The notes: a model not told the origin generated them from the sequence alone. A stretch of 64,000 nt of DNA from Guadua angustifolia (GCA_036346375.1 CM070511.1:12214001-12278000); one strand, 5' to 3'; counted from the first letter of the stretch, positions 33,265 through 45,565 are shown. Numbers and translations are program-made.

Positions 33265-36200
33265 CTACAAAAATATCGAACTTTCTTCTCTCTCCCGGTG
33301 GAGGATGCACTGTGGCGATATCCGACCGACGATCACCGCTTGGCGTCTTGAGTGGACTGGCGCCGAGCTCAAGAACCTCCTTGTCCTTCCGATCATGGCA
33401 ACCCCACCATCGACGGCGGCAGGGTTGATGCCGTCATAGTGGGAGACGACGAAGACAAGCGTCGAGGCAGCTCCAAACTCAACTCCCGCGCTCACCGAAC
33501 GCTCGACGTGCTCTGGCACACGGGCCAGCGCGGTGGCGAGTGAGCTTGTACCCTGCGCGGTGGTTCCAAACACCTGGCTGAGGACCTCCTAACCGACCCG
33601 CTCAAGGGCCGTCAGTTGGGCGGTCTGCTCGGACAGGTCTTGTTCCGCTAATCCCTTCTCCGTGAAGGCCACCTCCCGCGACGCGACCGCCGCATCACAT
33701 TCCTCCACCGCCGACTTCCGAGCCCCCTCGACATCATCGAGACTCCTCCGGAGCTCTGCGAATCGGAGCAATCTCAAAAGCATGCTCGGCGATCCGTGAT
33801 CGTGAAAGCTGAGCCAGGGTCGGGTTCCTCACTAGCCGTGGAGGCCGCCAGACATCTGAGATCCTCCTCGGCTTTGGCCCGGGCCTCCTGGTCACGCGTG
33901 GCGTCTTCCCTCACAGAGTCTAGCTCTGCCCGGGCCTAGTCGCGTTCACCCTGGAGGCGGGTCACCTCCGACCGTGTGGTCTCTCCCGCGGCGATGGCAG
34001 TGCCCTTGGCGCTGTTTGCCACCGCCAGAAGAGACTCGAGCTCGGATATCCTCGCCCCCTGGGACTTGGTTATCCGACGCTCCTCGGCCAGTGCCTTGGA
34101 GGTCTGCTCCGGCTCATACAGGCCCTTCCGCTCCGTCCGCTCCGCACGGGGCCTCGTGCACTCGGAGAGAGGCAGTCGCTCCCTCCTTAGCCCTTGTCCC
34201 TCGGCCATGCAGGACCTGGAGGAGCCCCGACTTCTCCACCGATCGGACCCTCAGTTCCTGTAAAGCACGAGTGATCTCTCAAGCCCGCCGACCACCAGAG
34301 ATATTATTCGAAAGCTGAAGCCGGAGTTTCGTTTTGGTTTACCTTGCTAGACGAGCGAGTTACCTCAGACATGGTGTTCAGCGCTTCGTTGGCGGATCCA
34401 AGGGCAAGGGCAAGGGCAAGACCCTCCCGGATCTGCCTCACCCGAGCCTCGATCAGCCGAGCTCCACCTAAGAAGGCCTCCCATGCCCTGTCCTCCGCCT
34501 CGTCATCCAACGAATTAAGGCTTTGGCATTGGGTGATCCACCCGCCAAGTCAACACAGGCCAAGGCGCCCGGGCTTGCGAAAGGTTATGCGGCGCCCCCA
34601 TCTGCGACCCGGCGTCTGATGTCTGCGCCGCCCTTTTTGGCATCTGGGTCGCCCCCTCCGGTGGACCCCTGGGCGACTCTGGCAGGGTCGCGGCAGGCGC
34701 CGGGGTTACGACAGCCGGCGGGGGTCCCAGCGGTGGCGGCAAGAGCCCTCCTACGCCTTCTCCGGCCTTCGATCTAGGCCCCGACCCGCCGAGGGGTGCC
34801 AGGGCTTCCTCGTGCCCCGGTTCCTCTCAAACCCTCTCCTCCTGCGCCGGACACAGCTCTGCCGGCGGTGGCGGCTCAAGCGTCGCCTCGACCACGGCCG
34901 ACAGCAGGGACGGCGCCGTTCCCCGACGGGTCGCCATCTCCCCAATGCGAGCCACCGTCCCGCAGTGGAACCCCAACCGCACCTTCTTCGCCGGCACCCC
35001 CGGCGGAGACGAGTCGCCCCGCCGTTTTCCCAAAGATGACTCCTTCGGGGACGCCACCGCCTGGGGCGCGATAGCGGCGGTGCTCGCGCCCGCACCCTCA
35101 TCCGGGCCAAGGGCGGTTGGCGGCCCGAAGCCAAACCCGCGATATGGGTCGCTGATGCGCTCGCCGTTATTGCTCGAGGACGACTCCAGATCGGCCGCGT
35201 CAACCATGGTTGATTCGGAGACCTCCTCCCCTCGTGCGGTCCTCGCCGCGCGATCTTTCTTCTTCCTCCTCCTCTTCTCCTCCCTCCGCTTCTTGCGGGC
35301 GGACTCCCGCAGTTCGGACGCCTTGCGGGCCTGAGCCCTCTGCTCTTTCTCCCCTGGCAGCAGTGCCCGGGAGGTCATCCTGCCCAACCCCTGGGCAACA
35401 CGAATGCCCAGGTCAGAGAGCGTATGGAGGGTTAGAGAAGGAAAAAGAAAAAGGAAAGGTGGGTCGTGCGACTTACCAAGTCCGGAGGATTCTCTGCTGA
35501 AAAAGGGTCGGGGTGGCCGTCTGCCGCCACGGTGGCGCCCCCGACCAGCACCACGGCCACCCTGGCCTCGAGCTCCAACACGGCGAGCTCCGCCTCCACC
35601 ATCCTCACAGGGTCAGATGCCCCCCTGTACTGGTACATGGGGCGCACTCTCTCCATGAGGGGCTGAACGCGCATCTTCATGAACGCACACCACCACGTCG
35701 CCAGTCAAGCATCGGTTCTTCTGGTCTTTAATCTGCTTGACAATCAACTCTACCTTGTTCTTCTCCCTTTGGTCGGGGCCCCAAGTCCACTCGGACTTTG
35801 CTTCAGGAAGCCGGCCAGAAAAGGCCGGGGCGCTGCCCTCCAGGTTCTGAACGTAGAACCACTCGGAGTGCCACGCCCGGTTCGATGACGATAGCTTCAG
35901 GTCAATGTACTTCAGCAAGCGGCCAGGGCGCAACTGCAGGGCGGCACCCCCATGGACACCGTGGCATCCGCCGTCTTGTCCTTCCACAATCGAGGCTGAA
36001 AAAAGTACCTCCACAGCGCCCAGTGAGGCTCGATCCCCAGGAACGCTTCACACAGCGTCATGAACGCTACGATGTGGAGTACACCGTTGGGGTTGAGATG
36101 GTGCACCTCCACCCCATAGAAATGCAGCATCCCATGGACGAAGGGATGGAGCGGGAGTCCGTAACCGCGCTCGTAGAACGAGGCCGGCACGATGATCTCC

Positions 36201-36403
36201 CCATCCTCCGACGCGGGCTCCGCGGCCCCCGTCGGCACTCTCCATCGTGAGGTGCCCTGCGGGGGGAGGAACCCTTTCCTCTCCAAACCCTGCGCACGGC
36301 TAGGATGGATAGTGCACTCCGACCACGACATCCCCGAAAGACACAGGGGAGGGGGGGAAGGTGATGAAATCTCTGGCTTTTCTTGCTCTCTTTTCGCAGG
36401 CAA
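33265..36403 (-). pseudogene. Antisense gene 1 of Tat element G (gypsy-type transposon domain plus coiled coil)
   Basis: Read on the minus strand. The N-terminal block (35912-36403) contains EIIVPASFYERGYGLPLHPF and then LCEAFLGIEPHWALWRYFF, the signature of the Pfam family named putative gypsy-type transposon (Transposase_28). A second block in another frame (35613-36014) has LRPGRLLKYIDLKL and WFYVQN. A GTAAGT...CAG intron at 35391-35476 joins it in phase to a lysine/arginine-rich segment (34827-35387). A second phase-0 intron is likely at 34258-34342. Coiled-coil blocks follow (33936-34208, 33589-33783). Frameshifts and a stop near 33938 mark it as decayed. Cellular role unknown. Confidence 0.7.
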
Positions 36404-36470
36404 GAAGATGAGTAGAAAAGGAAAGCAAACGCGAAGGGTTCGCCCGAGCGCACCCCCACACCGACTTTAT

Positions 36471-36478
36471 AGGCGTAA
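36471..36478 (-). promoter_or_regulatory. TATA box of antisense gene 1
   Basis: CCTATAAAGTCGG on the minus strand, about 140 bp upstream of the methionine that opens the SWSECTIH segment. Gene 2 has a similar box, and both are preceded by GCATTAAA-rich sequence. Confidence 0.6.
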
Positions 36479-36573
36479 GCAGGCACCGGCCAAAGCGATG
36501 GCCAATAGCCTTGCAATTTACAAAGGCGGACGCTAGTCAAGACCTCGTCTCGGATGAAGCGTCGCCCGTCCAT

Positions 36574-37321
36574 TCAGACCGCCACGCCGCTCCGCTGGTG
36601 AGACGTATCGCCCCCAATCATTTCGCTTCGCATTTAATTCTCGCACGCGCATTAAATGCTAGCAGGAGGTGCCAGTGCATCACTCCGGACGAGACGCCCC
36701 GCAGCCTCTCAATCTTCACCTCCGGGCCGGGCCGACTAGGCCAAAACAGGTATGAAAAGTCCACCGGGCCGCAACGGCCTCGAAGTGGCGAGAAAGCGCT
36801 ACAACTTGCGCTTAAACCCGATCCGGCGCCCTAGGTTCCAAAGCCCTAGTCCACCAAGTGGATTCGGGGTCACCCGACGCAAAATCGAGTGAGGAGCGAG
36901 GGTGAGGTGAGCCCCTAGCGGGCCCCTAGTTGAGTTGGCGGACGACTCAATCGCTTTAACTCGTGTCCGAGACCATACTTGAGCTCTCATGGAGCCCCTC
37001 GGAAGAATAGCGACCAGTTGTGCTCCGAATTCTGAGCGGCTCGGGGTCCGATACGGGATCGAGTAAAGAAAGGTTCTTTATGGGTCGCCCCCAGCGGGTC
37101 GGACAACCCGACGCAGGAATCGTCCTCTCGGAGGTCACGTGATCTCCAGGGCCCACTCGGATAACCCGTTAGTAGCTCCACGAGCACGGTGTTCAAACCT
37201 ACGCTTGGTAAAACACGCGCTTGCTCACCCCTCCGGGTCCCTGCGGCAGGCGTATCGTGGGATAGACGGCGGCTACCCCACCAGAATATCCTTGCGGAGC
37301 GAGGACTGGGGGAACGCCCAT
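36574..37321. other. Non-coding 3' region of G
   Basis: GC-rich sequence between antisense gene 1 and the tandem repeats. Its left part (36620-36800) resembles 32290-32480, the sequence upstream of antisense gene 2, so the two promoters are paralogous. ORFs here lack any recognisable domain. Confidence 0.55.
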
Positions 37322-37496
37322 CGCCTAGCTTCGGCGTTAAACCAGCCCTACTAACTCGCCTAGCTCTGGCGTTAAACCAGCTCTACTAACTCTCCTAGCT
37401 GTGGCGTTAAACCAGCCCTACTAACTCGCCTAGCTGCGGCGTTAAATTAGCCCTACTAACTCGTCTAGCTACGACGTAAAGCGAGCATCAGGGCAG
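37322..37496. repeat. 35-bp tandem repeat, five units
   Basis: Units start with CGCCTAGCT or a close variant at exactly 35-bp steps (37322, 37357, 37392, 37427, 37462). Each contains GGCGTTAAACCAGCCCTAC with few changes. Confidence 0.95.
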
Positions 37497-37878
37497 AACC
37501 TCTCGCGAAGGCATCACGGGCATCCTGCCGACCACGGCGGCGTCCGGCCTTCTGACGTAAACGAGCATTCGGGAACCGAACCTCTCGTGAAGGCATCTGG
37601 GCATCCTGCCGACCACGGCCTCGTCTGGCTCTGACGTAAAACAAGCATCCGGGAACCAGAACCTCTCGCGAAGGCATCGGGGCATCCCTGCCGACCACGG
37701 CCGCGTACAGCTACGACGTAAAATGAGCATTCGGGAACAAGAACCTCTCGCGAAGGCATCTGGGCATCCCCGCCGATCATGGCCTCGTCTAGCTACGACG
37801 TAAAATGAGCATCCGGGAACCAGAACCTCTCACGAAGGCATCTGGGCATCCCTGCCGACCACGGCCGCGTCCAACTAC
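37483..37878. repeat. 80-82-bp tandem repeat, five units
   Basis: Units start with GAGCATCCGGGAACCAGAAC or variants at 37483, 37563, 37643, 37725 and 37807. Each contains CTCTCGCGAAGGCATC and TGCCGACCACGGC. The fifth unit is cut by the return to D's LTR. Confidence 0.95.
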
Positions 37879-38403
37879 GAGAAGTCGGCGGCGCTGAGCG
37901 AAAATCCTAGCCATCCACGCGGCAGGGTGGGCGGCCCAAATACGAGCGGCGAAGATTCGATCCGAACCGCAAACAAAGCGGATGCATCAGATTGATTAGG
38001 GTTTCAGCCTTGAATACGATCGTCGGATGAAATCCAATGGCTCTAAGCGATCGGGCCGCACAGTCATAGGCCAAGCGTGTACAGTACATTCGCAATAACG
38101 CTGATTTTCTAATTAAAATAATTCCAAAAAATAGTTTGGTCTGTTTTAGGCAATAAAGATATCATGAAAAATCCAAGAAAATTCTCATAAATACTTTGAG
38201 ACATTTTCAACTCAAATAAAATAATTTTTGGCAAAACTTTATATTAATTTTATCTATAAATAGTTAGTTTTCTCAAAAGGCCAAAATACATAATTTAAAA
38301 TAAATTTAAATAAATTCGAAAAAAATCCAATGAATTCAGAGAAATCACAAAATGCACAAATCATAATAAAATAAATATTACGGGCAAATTTTGCGATGTT
38401 ACA
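37879..38403 (-). mobile_element. D 3' LTR, U3-side piece
   Basis: Aligns along its whole length with 62065-62603. Its right end GCGATGTTACA is the 5' end of the LTR on the minus strand (TGTAACATCGC). It abuts a polypurine tract. Confidence 0.88.
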
Positions 38404-38420
38404 AACCTCCCCGCTTATCA
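38404..38420 (-). other. Polypurine tract of D
   Basis: On the minus strand, TGATAAGCGGGGAGGTT lies immediately before the LTR start. It fixes D's orientation. Confidence 0.8.
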
Positions 38421-39745
38421 GAATCTTAACCCCGAGATTCAGGGCTAACTAGAGGATAGTTTCAGTAATTCTGACTTCAAATCCTCTCCACGCTACCTGG
38501 TAGCTTCACTCTCCGAACGGCTGCTCCCTTGAACTTTGCAACAGCGAATTGACTTGCTTCTGGTCTTGGGTTGCACCACATCCAAAATCTTGATCGGCTG
38601 CTCTTTTTAAGTCAGATCCTCCTGCAGTTCACTTGGTGCTAATGGCATCTACTCTGTTGGCACTCCGAGACATCTCTTCCATAAAATAGATCTTGCTCTC
38701 GTGCCACGACTGCAGCAATTCCAATCGATAAGCAACCTCTCCTCATCGGCTCAAGATTTTGAACGGTCCCACATATCACGTGCAAGTTTTTTCTTGGCGT
38801 GAAACCTCTTGACACCTTTAGGAGGGGTAACTCCAAGATAAACCACATCATCTGGTTCAAAGCTCGAATCGTGGTAACAATTATCAGTGTCGCTCTTTTG
38901 CCTTGACTGCGCTATTTTCAATTTCTTTCTGATCCTAGCGACTCGCTTTTCAGTTCCCTTGGGGATACCTGGCTCAAAACACCAAATGCTTTCTCATTTC
39001 ATTCCAATTTAATGGGGTACGACAAGCGTGACTATATAAAACCACAATTGATGTCATTTGCACACTAGCCTGATAACTGTGGTTTTAGCTGAATTCTGCA
39101 TGCGGCAACCCGTGTCCCATAATGTAGTGTAAGCTAAGGTGCAAGCTCTTAATATGTCCTCCAAAATCTGATTAACCCTTTCTGTTTGACTATCTATCTG
39201 CGGATGATAAACTGTACAAAAATTCAAGCGAGTTCCTGTTGCTTTGAGTGGCTTACTCCAAAATCTTGATAAATTGGGTACCTCTATCTCACACAACCTC
39301 CTTAGGTACACCATACGAACATACAATTCTTGACATATACAGCTCCGCTAAGCGATCTCCTAAGTAAGTCGTCTTTAAAGGAATCAGGTGAGTGCCTTTT
39401 GGTCAAACGATCAACGATGACCCAAAAAGAATTATAACCTCTCTGAGACTTAGGCAAATCCTTAACATCCTAGATGTTATTACCATTTTGCCTTCTAATC
39501 CCACTCAGAGATTTGCAACGACTGTATCCAATAGGGCACCGATGCATTGCCTTTACTTTCTGACACACACCACGTAGAGCATCATACCCAATAGCTTAGC
39601 TCTTCACCTCAGGCCACCAAAACCTTTTCCTTTAGATCTTGTTACATCTCGACACTTTCTATGAATCGAACACTTGGAATCATAAGCTTCCTCCAGAATC
39701 AATTACTTAGCTCCTCCTTGTTCGGTAGACGTATTCGACCTTAAA
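38421..39745 (-). pseudogene. Integrase and pol 3' end of gypsy element D
   Basis: On the minus strand the order is the integrase zinc region with remnants EEAYDSKCSIHRKC (about 39700-39660) and VCVRK, then NSFWVIVDRLTK (about 39425), and in 39054-39326 FWSKPLKATGTRLNFCTVYH followed by QTERVNQILEDILRAC, the hallmark of the gypsy integrase core. Further down, frames give VVYLGVTPPKGVKRFH and the pol C-terminal tail next to the polypurine tract. Stops and frameshifts are frequent, so this is a pseudogene. Reverse transcriptase and RNase H are not present upstream because E begins at 39857. Confidence 0.8.
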
Positions 39746-39856
39746 ACCACATAGTATCCTAATCATTCAAAATTCTACTCCTTGGCTAAGCCTTCTTCTT
39801 TCTTTGAATTGATTCCGTATTTCATCACTCTTTGGACTTTCTATGTTCTGATCTTC
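39746..39856 (-). mobile_element. D pol linker up to the E insertion
   Basis: Short degenerate stretch between the integrase zinc region and the start of E's LTR. Its last five bases, TCTTC, would be the left target duplication of E. The right copy was lost with E's 3' end. Confidence 0.5.
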
Positions 39857-40340
39857 TGTAACATCCAAAAATTTTGCTTTTCTAGAGTAATTGTGCTTTT
39901 CCTTTGTTTATGGATTTTCTGTGATTTTATTTAATTTATTTTGGATTTATTGAATCAAGCCTTTTTGCAATATTTTATTTGTTTTGTAAAAAGTATTAGT
40001 GATCTTTTGTTGAAAATATTTTATTTGAGTTCTAAATATCTTAAATAATTTTGTAGAATTTTTTCTATTTTTTTCTTGGTATTCTTACTGTTTTATTTGG
40101 CTTAATCTATTTTGCTGATTTGTTTTTATTCAAAAATGATTCAAAAATTCTGAAATAGTGTTTGGCCGAATCTCTCCAATCTAGCCCGTTTCCTCACTCG
40201 GCCCAGCTGATCTTCCGTGCGCCGTCGGCCCATCAGCTCGTTTTTCCATGTAACCCTAGGCGCGGCGCATCTCCACTTTTGGATCGGGATCCGTTGTGCA
40301 TTAGCTGGCCGTGTCAGGATCGCTTCAGGGTAGTCATATC
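39857..40340 (+). mobile_element. E 5' LTR, segment 1
   Basis: TGTAACATCCAAAAATTTTG opens the plus-strand LTR of element E, a relative of D. It is interrupted by the hAT transposon; the preceding eight bases, GTCATATC, are the hAT target site. Confidence 0.8.
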
Positions 40341-40620
40341 CAGGGTTCGCAAAACCGTTTTGAATACGAATTTCGCTAGCCCGGCGGTACCGGTTTTCGC
40401 GAAAAACCGCGCGAAAACCGTGAAAAACCGAACGGTTTGCATTTTCAAACAAATTTGAATTCGGGTCAAATTCACGCGAGAAAACCGCAGTTTTTGGCGA
40501 AAAACCACTCGGTTTTTGTGGTAAACCACTCGGTTTTGACCTAAACCACTAAACAAAACCGCTTCGGTTTGGGTGAAAAACGAGCGGTTTAAAAAACCGC
40601 GAAAAATGAGAGTGAAAACG
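40341..40620. repeat. AAACCG-rich subterminal region of the hAT element
   Basis: Fifteen or so AAACCG or CGGTTT hexamers within 280 bp, many in GCGAAAAACC and ACCACTCGGTTTT contexts. The right end (45040-45555) has the same motif at lower density. Confidence 0.8.
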
Positions 40621-41163
40621 CAAAAAGCCGAGAAATGAGGAAAAATCACTAAAAATAGGGAAAAAGCAAAAAAATCTGTAAAATTTGTAAAAATCTGGGA
40701 ATGCTAAATTTTAGTAAAAATGTAATAAATATATAAATAAGGTATGTGAAGACATGAAAAACTCGAGAATGATCTCTCTAAATTTGGAAAAAATTAGACA
40801 TGATCTTATTTGTATTTTAGACATTTGGAAGTTGTAAATTAGACATTTCACAATAATATGTCAATAAATAATCTTTCATTGCAATATTACAATCACACAG
40901 TGCAAAGATACATATTTACATAACCACGTAGCAAAATCATGCGCAATTTCATTACCATTCAATTGTCAACACCATTTACGTTATAATACCTTTCAATTGA
41001 AGTTGTGAAGTAGGCATAGACCGCATAGCTTCATCATTGTTGTATTGTCACAAAAATGCCATGTTGAACCTGTATGGACTATGGATATGGACACTATGTT
41101 AGTATAAAATCAAGTTGCAATGAAATGAAATATGCAAATGAAACATTACCTTCGAAGCTACGG

Positions 41164-44100
41164 CTAGTTGTATTCCTCGGTGGACATCAAGGCCAATCCT
41201 CGTGTGGCTAGCAACTCCGCCTTGTATTCGTGCCAGCTTTGCCCCGTCCATATGCTTGTCGTTTGCCATTGTTGATACAACATGGCATAAAAGTTAGGGT
41301 CCTGCCACTCATAGACCCATTGCATGGGAGGTTGTGCATGAGCATTGGGGATGGCGTAGTCGTAGCTGCTATATGAGCTATAGCTCCCTTGCGTCTCAGC
41401 AACGCCATAGGAACTATAGCTATCCTGTGGTGCGTAGCTATCCTGTGGTGCTTGTGCGGCCTTTCCCTTCCCCTTCCCCTTAACAGTTGTTCTTTGTGAT
41501 TGAGGAGCGCCATGATCTCTATCTTGTGTCGCATGAGTGAAATCGACTACTTTGTAAATTGGATGGTGAGGTTTGCTCTCGATTGTTGCGCAGTAGGCCT
41601 CGGGGTATTTTCATCGCCATACGCCATCGATTATGCGTCTTGGAGCTGCTATCATCGGACTCTTGGTATGTTGGGCTCAGGCGATCCCCCTCCTCGATAG
41701 AGTCATCACTCCTTACATAATGGGTTTCACCTCCGGAGGAAGCTCTTCTTTTTGTTGTATCCCTTCTCGGGACTTATTGGTGCTTCCTCTTCCCCGTATA
41801 AGTGTCCCCGACTGTCTTTTCTGCCCATTCAGAGATGGTTGCAGCTCCGTGTCCTTTCTTAGCTCGGCTTGGATGAATCGGATCTGTGATAAGTTGTGAT
41901 GGAAGAGGAGTGTCACTCTCTGTATCCTCCTCATCAAGTAATGGTTCACCGTTCGATCTTCCTTTCTCCATCCTTTGGCGGATCGGGTTTGTGTCATCGG
42001 ATAATGTTAGCTCTATAAGCCCTTTGGAATGGATCGTCTTCATCTGAGCGCTTTTGAGTTTACTGCGGCTTGAATTCAAAGGCGAAGGTTGTAGTTGGCG
42101 TACACCGGCTTATGTAGCTTCTTGTATGACAAGCGATTGCGGACTTTTGTGTGGATGAAGGCAAATGTACTCGATTCGCGCTCACAACCGCTAGATGACC
42201 GCATTGCGACACGAGGCGTCTGACATACGGCTGAAGGGTTGGTGTGTCGATCCGAACACATCCACCAATGTGCTGCAAATTAACCAACAAAGCAGTTAAT
42301 CTTGGCGAGATTACCATTACATTTGAGGCGGTGCAAGAAGGTGTACCGGGATGTTTTGCCATCTCGCCATCCTCGTAGATAGAGGTGTTGAGAACGATCA
42401 AGCTTCCCGAACATATCGGCGTCATGAAGAGCTTGCACGGCGCTATCGATATCTTGACAAAGCGCGCGAAGGCATCCGGAGATTTGGCAAGAAGGTGTTG
42501 GTCGTTCGTGGCGTAAGCGATCCGCGGGTTTAAGCGGCGGTATATGATGTGAAGCGAAGCATGTCGATTAAAGTACAATATATATGTACAAGCGCAATGT
42601 AATATGTTCCATGAAAGAATATATTACCAGCATTCATATAAGTGTCGCGTTAAGTCGTCCATTAAATCGGTCCACCACATCCATGTACATGTCTCTTATT
42701 GATGGTGACCCATGGAACAAACTTTCATACTCTGTGGCACTATGGTATACCGTAGGATTGTCTCGCTCAATGTGGGCACTCTATCCGATCGGCGAATCGC
42801 ATGAAGCCGTACAGCAGTTCCACCGCCTTCTATGATTGAAGATTCTCCCACCATTCCAAGCTTGAGAGCGACCATACATTACCTCCCTCGGTGGTATCAA
42901 GAAAGCGAGAGTGTAGAAATTAAATCGGCAACCATCCATTGCATGAACTTTTCCTTGCGGCGAAGAAGCTGTCCAAGAACAAGTAATTAGTGCCAAACCA
43001 AGGTTGCATTGCACTTGACCAACTTCGCCTCCAATATACTTTTTCATCATAGCATGTATCTTAGAGCGGTTGTATATTCATCGAGAGATTTTCCTTGCAC
43101 TCTCGATGGCGTGGTGTGATATCGAACTCTCCAATCTCCTTGACGCCAGTTAATGGTGTGGGCCACACAAGGTGCTGCCACACTATGTTGCGGTCTTCTG
43201 CCGTGCGATGAGCTTGCACGCCTTCTTGTAGTTCTCACCATTATCCGTAACAATCGCACCATATTTTTCGGACCCACCTCGTTGACTACCAGAATCTATT
43301 TCTGCGTGACCAAATAAAACAAAATCACGAAAGTTACATTGTGAGTGCATTACTTCAACGAGAAGAGTACAAACAAAACCGATTACCTTTTTCAAGTATG
43401 AGGCATCACAGGAGAACCTTGGTGGCATCGGCGGTTTATGGAAGAACATTGTGCCATTACAATAAATCATGAAGTTTATTATACTCATGCGTGTTGGCCC
43501 TATCCAAGAATCACACATGATTGTTACTCCGTATGTAGGCCATTCCTTCATGAACCTTGCAAAGTTTTTCTTAATTTCTGCTTCGTTGGCATCTAAATAT
43601 TTTCCATCTATATCTCGTCCACTCAGGGACGGGATACCCTCTCCTGCAAATGAAACATAAATGTTAGCTATGAATCGCCGTACAACTGGGCGAGTATTTG
43701 AAATCTCACTTACCGTATTTTTGTGTTTCCCGTATAGCACTAACAAAATACGGACTATCTACTTTCATACAGGATACCGTGAGACGAAAAAATCTGGCCC
43801 ACCCGCCATGGACTACATCCTTCCCAGTCTTCCCCTTCTGTGTCCACAGATGGGTGTCAATCCTTGGTTGTACCGGGGCACGGGTTGAACTAATGTTGTA
43901 ATCTCCCATCGCCGGTTGTTTTTCTCGACACGATGAACTGCGATGTAATAACCTGGACATCAGACCGCGATCATCTCTAGCTCCCCTAGAGCCACTTCCA
44001 CCACCGTGCTCGTACCTCTCACCTGCCCGACTTCTAAATTCCGCCTCCGCCCTGGAGGCATCCATGGCATGCTGCAGTTGGGCCTCCTCATCAGCATCAC

Positions 44101-44401
44101 CCGTGTATGCTGAGTATGCACTATGCCTCGGTGGGGAATCTCCAGCTGCTGCTTCTTCTTTTCTCATCATCTCTTCCCTCCTTTCCCTCTTCTTATCCTT
44201 CGTCTGGTCCAGCTCACGCCGAAAGTACTCACAAATGTCCGCTGGAACTTTACTACAATGGACGACACACGTACCACGTCTGCCAAAATCTTTGCTTGAA
44301 TCGGGTTACCTTGCTCCTTTCTTCTCTTTGAGACAGTACTTGCATCGAAATCCAGCACCCGCCTTATCGCCATGCTCCCACACCACGTCGACATCTGCCA
44401 T
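41164..44401 (-). pseudogene. hAT transposase (BED finger, DUF659, C-terminal dimerisation region)
   Basis: The start at 44401 gives MADVDVVWEHGDKAGAGFRC, a BED-type zinc finger opening (C-x2-C follows) that is then frameshifted. The frame ending near 43706 has an acidic and charged linker, then the conserved FRLTVSCMKVDSPYF. After a 70-bp intron (43644-43713) comes the DUF659 core, with WPTYGVTIMCDSW, SIINFMIYCNG and, past a second intron (43302-43386), IVTDNGENYKKAC. The dimerisation segment SSSGCE...STFAFIHTKVRNRL lies near 42180-42110. The tail is rich in Y, Q and S and ends STEEYN-stop at 41164. Several frameshifts make it non-functional as read. It would bind the element ends and catalyse cut-and-paste transposition. 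Confidence 0.85.
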
Positions 44402-45565
44402 CTGTTAAAACAACACAACAAAACTAAGCATATGTACAAATATCACTATTTAGTACTTACTCAACGAATGATCACACAATTCACAAGCCACAAGCATCAC
44501 AAATTCACAATCATCACAAATAAGTACAAACTTTAATCGACACATATATGATTATATGTTCATTTAACTTCATGGCAAAACAATACAATCCAATGTTCCA
44601 GTGAATTCACGGACAGCATGCCAACAAGTAGCGCATCAACTAATCATTCAACATGAACACATTTACACATACAAATATAAGATGAACACATACAAATTAA
44701 TATACAACTACATCAATGATATGCTCTTACTCTCATTTTCTACTTTTATACCTAGCTTCAATTACATCAAGCCATCACGTCATCAACTACTAATTCAACA
44801 TTAATATATACAAAATTACAAATATACAAATATACCTAGCTTCAATGATATGCTCTTGCTGCCTAAACCCTAACCCTAATTAGCAAGCAACACATAAATT
44901 CACAACCCTAAACACAAATCGACATGGTCTTACTCTCTCATTCAAATGCTAGCGATTTTGAAAAAGCGAATGAAAACGAAACAAACCGGCGAAAAATGAA
45001 GTTCATACCACGAATTTTGAGTTTTTAAATGAAAGCCGAGCTTCATGATAAACCGCAAAAAAGCTATGCGATTTAGGCAAAACCTAGCGAGCAAAGCTCT
45101 CGTGGGTGGTTTTCTTCGCGTGTGACGCCGGATCTGAGCGGAGGAGATTCGGTCGGCGGCTATGGGAGTGGGGAAAGTGTTTGCGTGAAGATGGAAAGCG
45201 TCAAGGCGTCTGAGACTTTCGTGACATTAGGCATTGGAGTGGGCCCCATTTTGGCGTTGGGCCTAATTTGGGCGACTTTGGGCTGGCCGACCCAAATAGG
45301 GTTTGGCACGTGGGCTGAAAGCCCACAGGCGGATTTCTTTTTTTGCTTTTTCTATATTGAAGACTTTGAATGTATTAAAAAGTTGTATACATTCGTTTTT
45401 CAAAAAATTTACACGAGCTCATCAAAAATTAATACTAATTTTAGGAATTTTTTGGATAATTTTTTGAATTTTTGAATTTGGATTTGAACTCGTGAAAACC
45501 GTTAAACCATTTTGCGAGCATGGCGAGGCGCGGTTTCATGTGAAACCGCGAGAACGTGAACCCTG

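Larger units (their letters stand above)
28369..37878 (+). mobile_element. Tat-lineage gypsy element G, truncated and internally deleted
   Basis: G starts with a 1058-bp LTR, followed by a Tat-type primer region, fragments of pol (RNase H, integrase C-terminus), two antisense genes and tandem repeats. It then breaks off into D's LTR without a 3' LTR. Base composition is strikingly GC-rich compared with its surroundings. Because D's LTR also lacks the stretch equivalent to about 61660-62064, one deletion probably removed G's 3' LTR together with part of D. Confidence 0.75.
40341..45565 (-). mobile_element. hAT DNA transposon, 5225 bp
   Basis: Terminal inverted repeat CAGGGTTC at 40341 and its complement GAACCCTG at 45558-45565. 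The 8-bp target duplication is GTCATATC/GTCAGATC (one mismatch), the length typical of hAT. Both ends are packed with AAACCG/CGGTTT motifs, likely transposase sites. Inside is a hAT transposase gene on the minus strand. The insertion split E's LTR, whose sequence resumes at 45566. Confidence 0.92.

Noticed and set aside
34751..35334. Arginine- and serine-rich ORFs on both strands in element G
   Set aside because: Shadows of the GC-rich antisense gene 1, whose frame is fixed by the in-phase intron and lysine/arginine segment.
37322..37878. CRISPR-like array
   Set aside because: Units are contiguous tandem repeats with no unique spacers, inside a plant retrotransposon.
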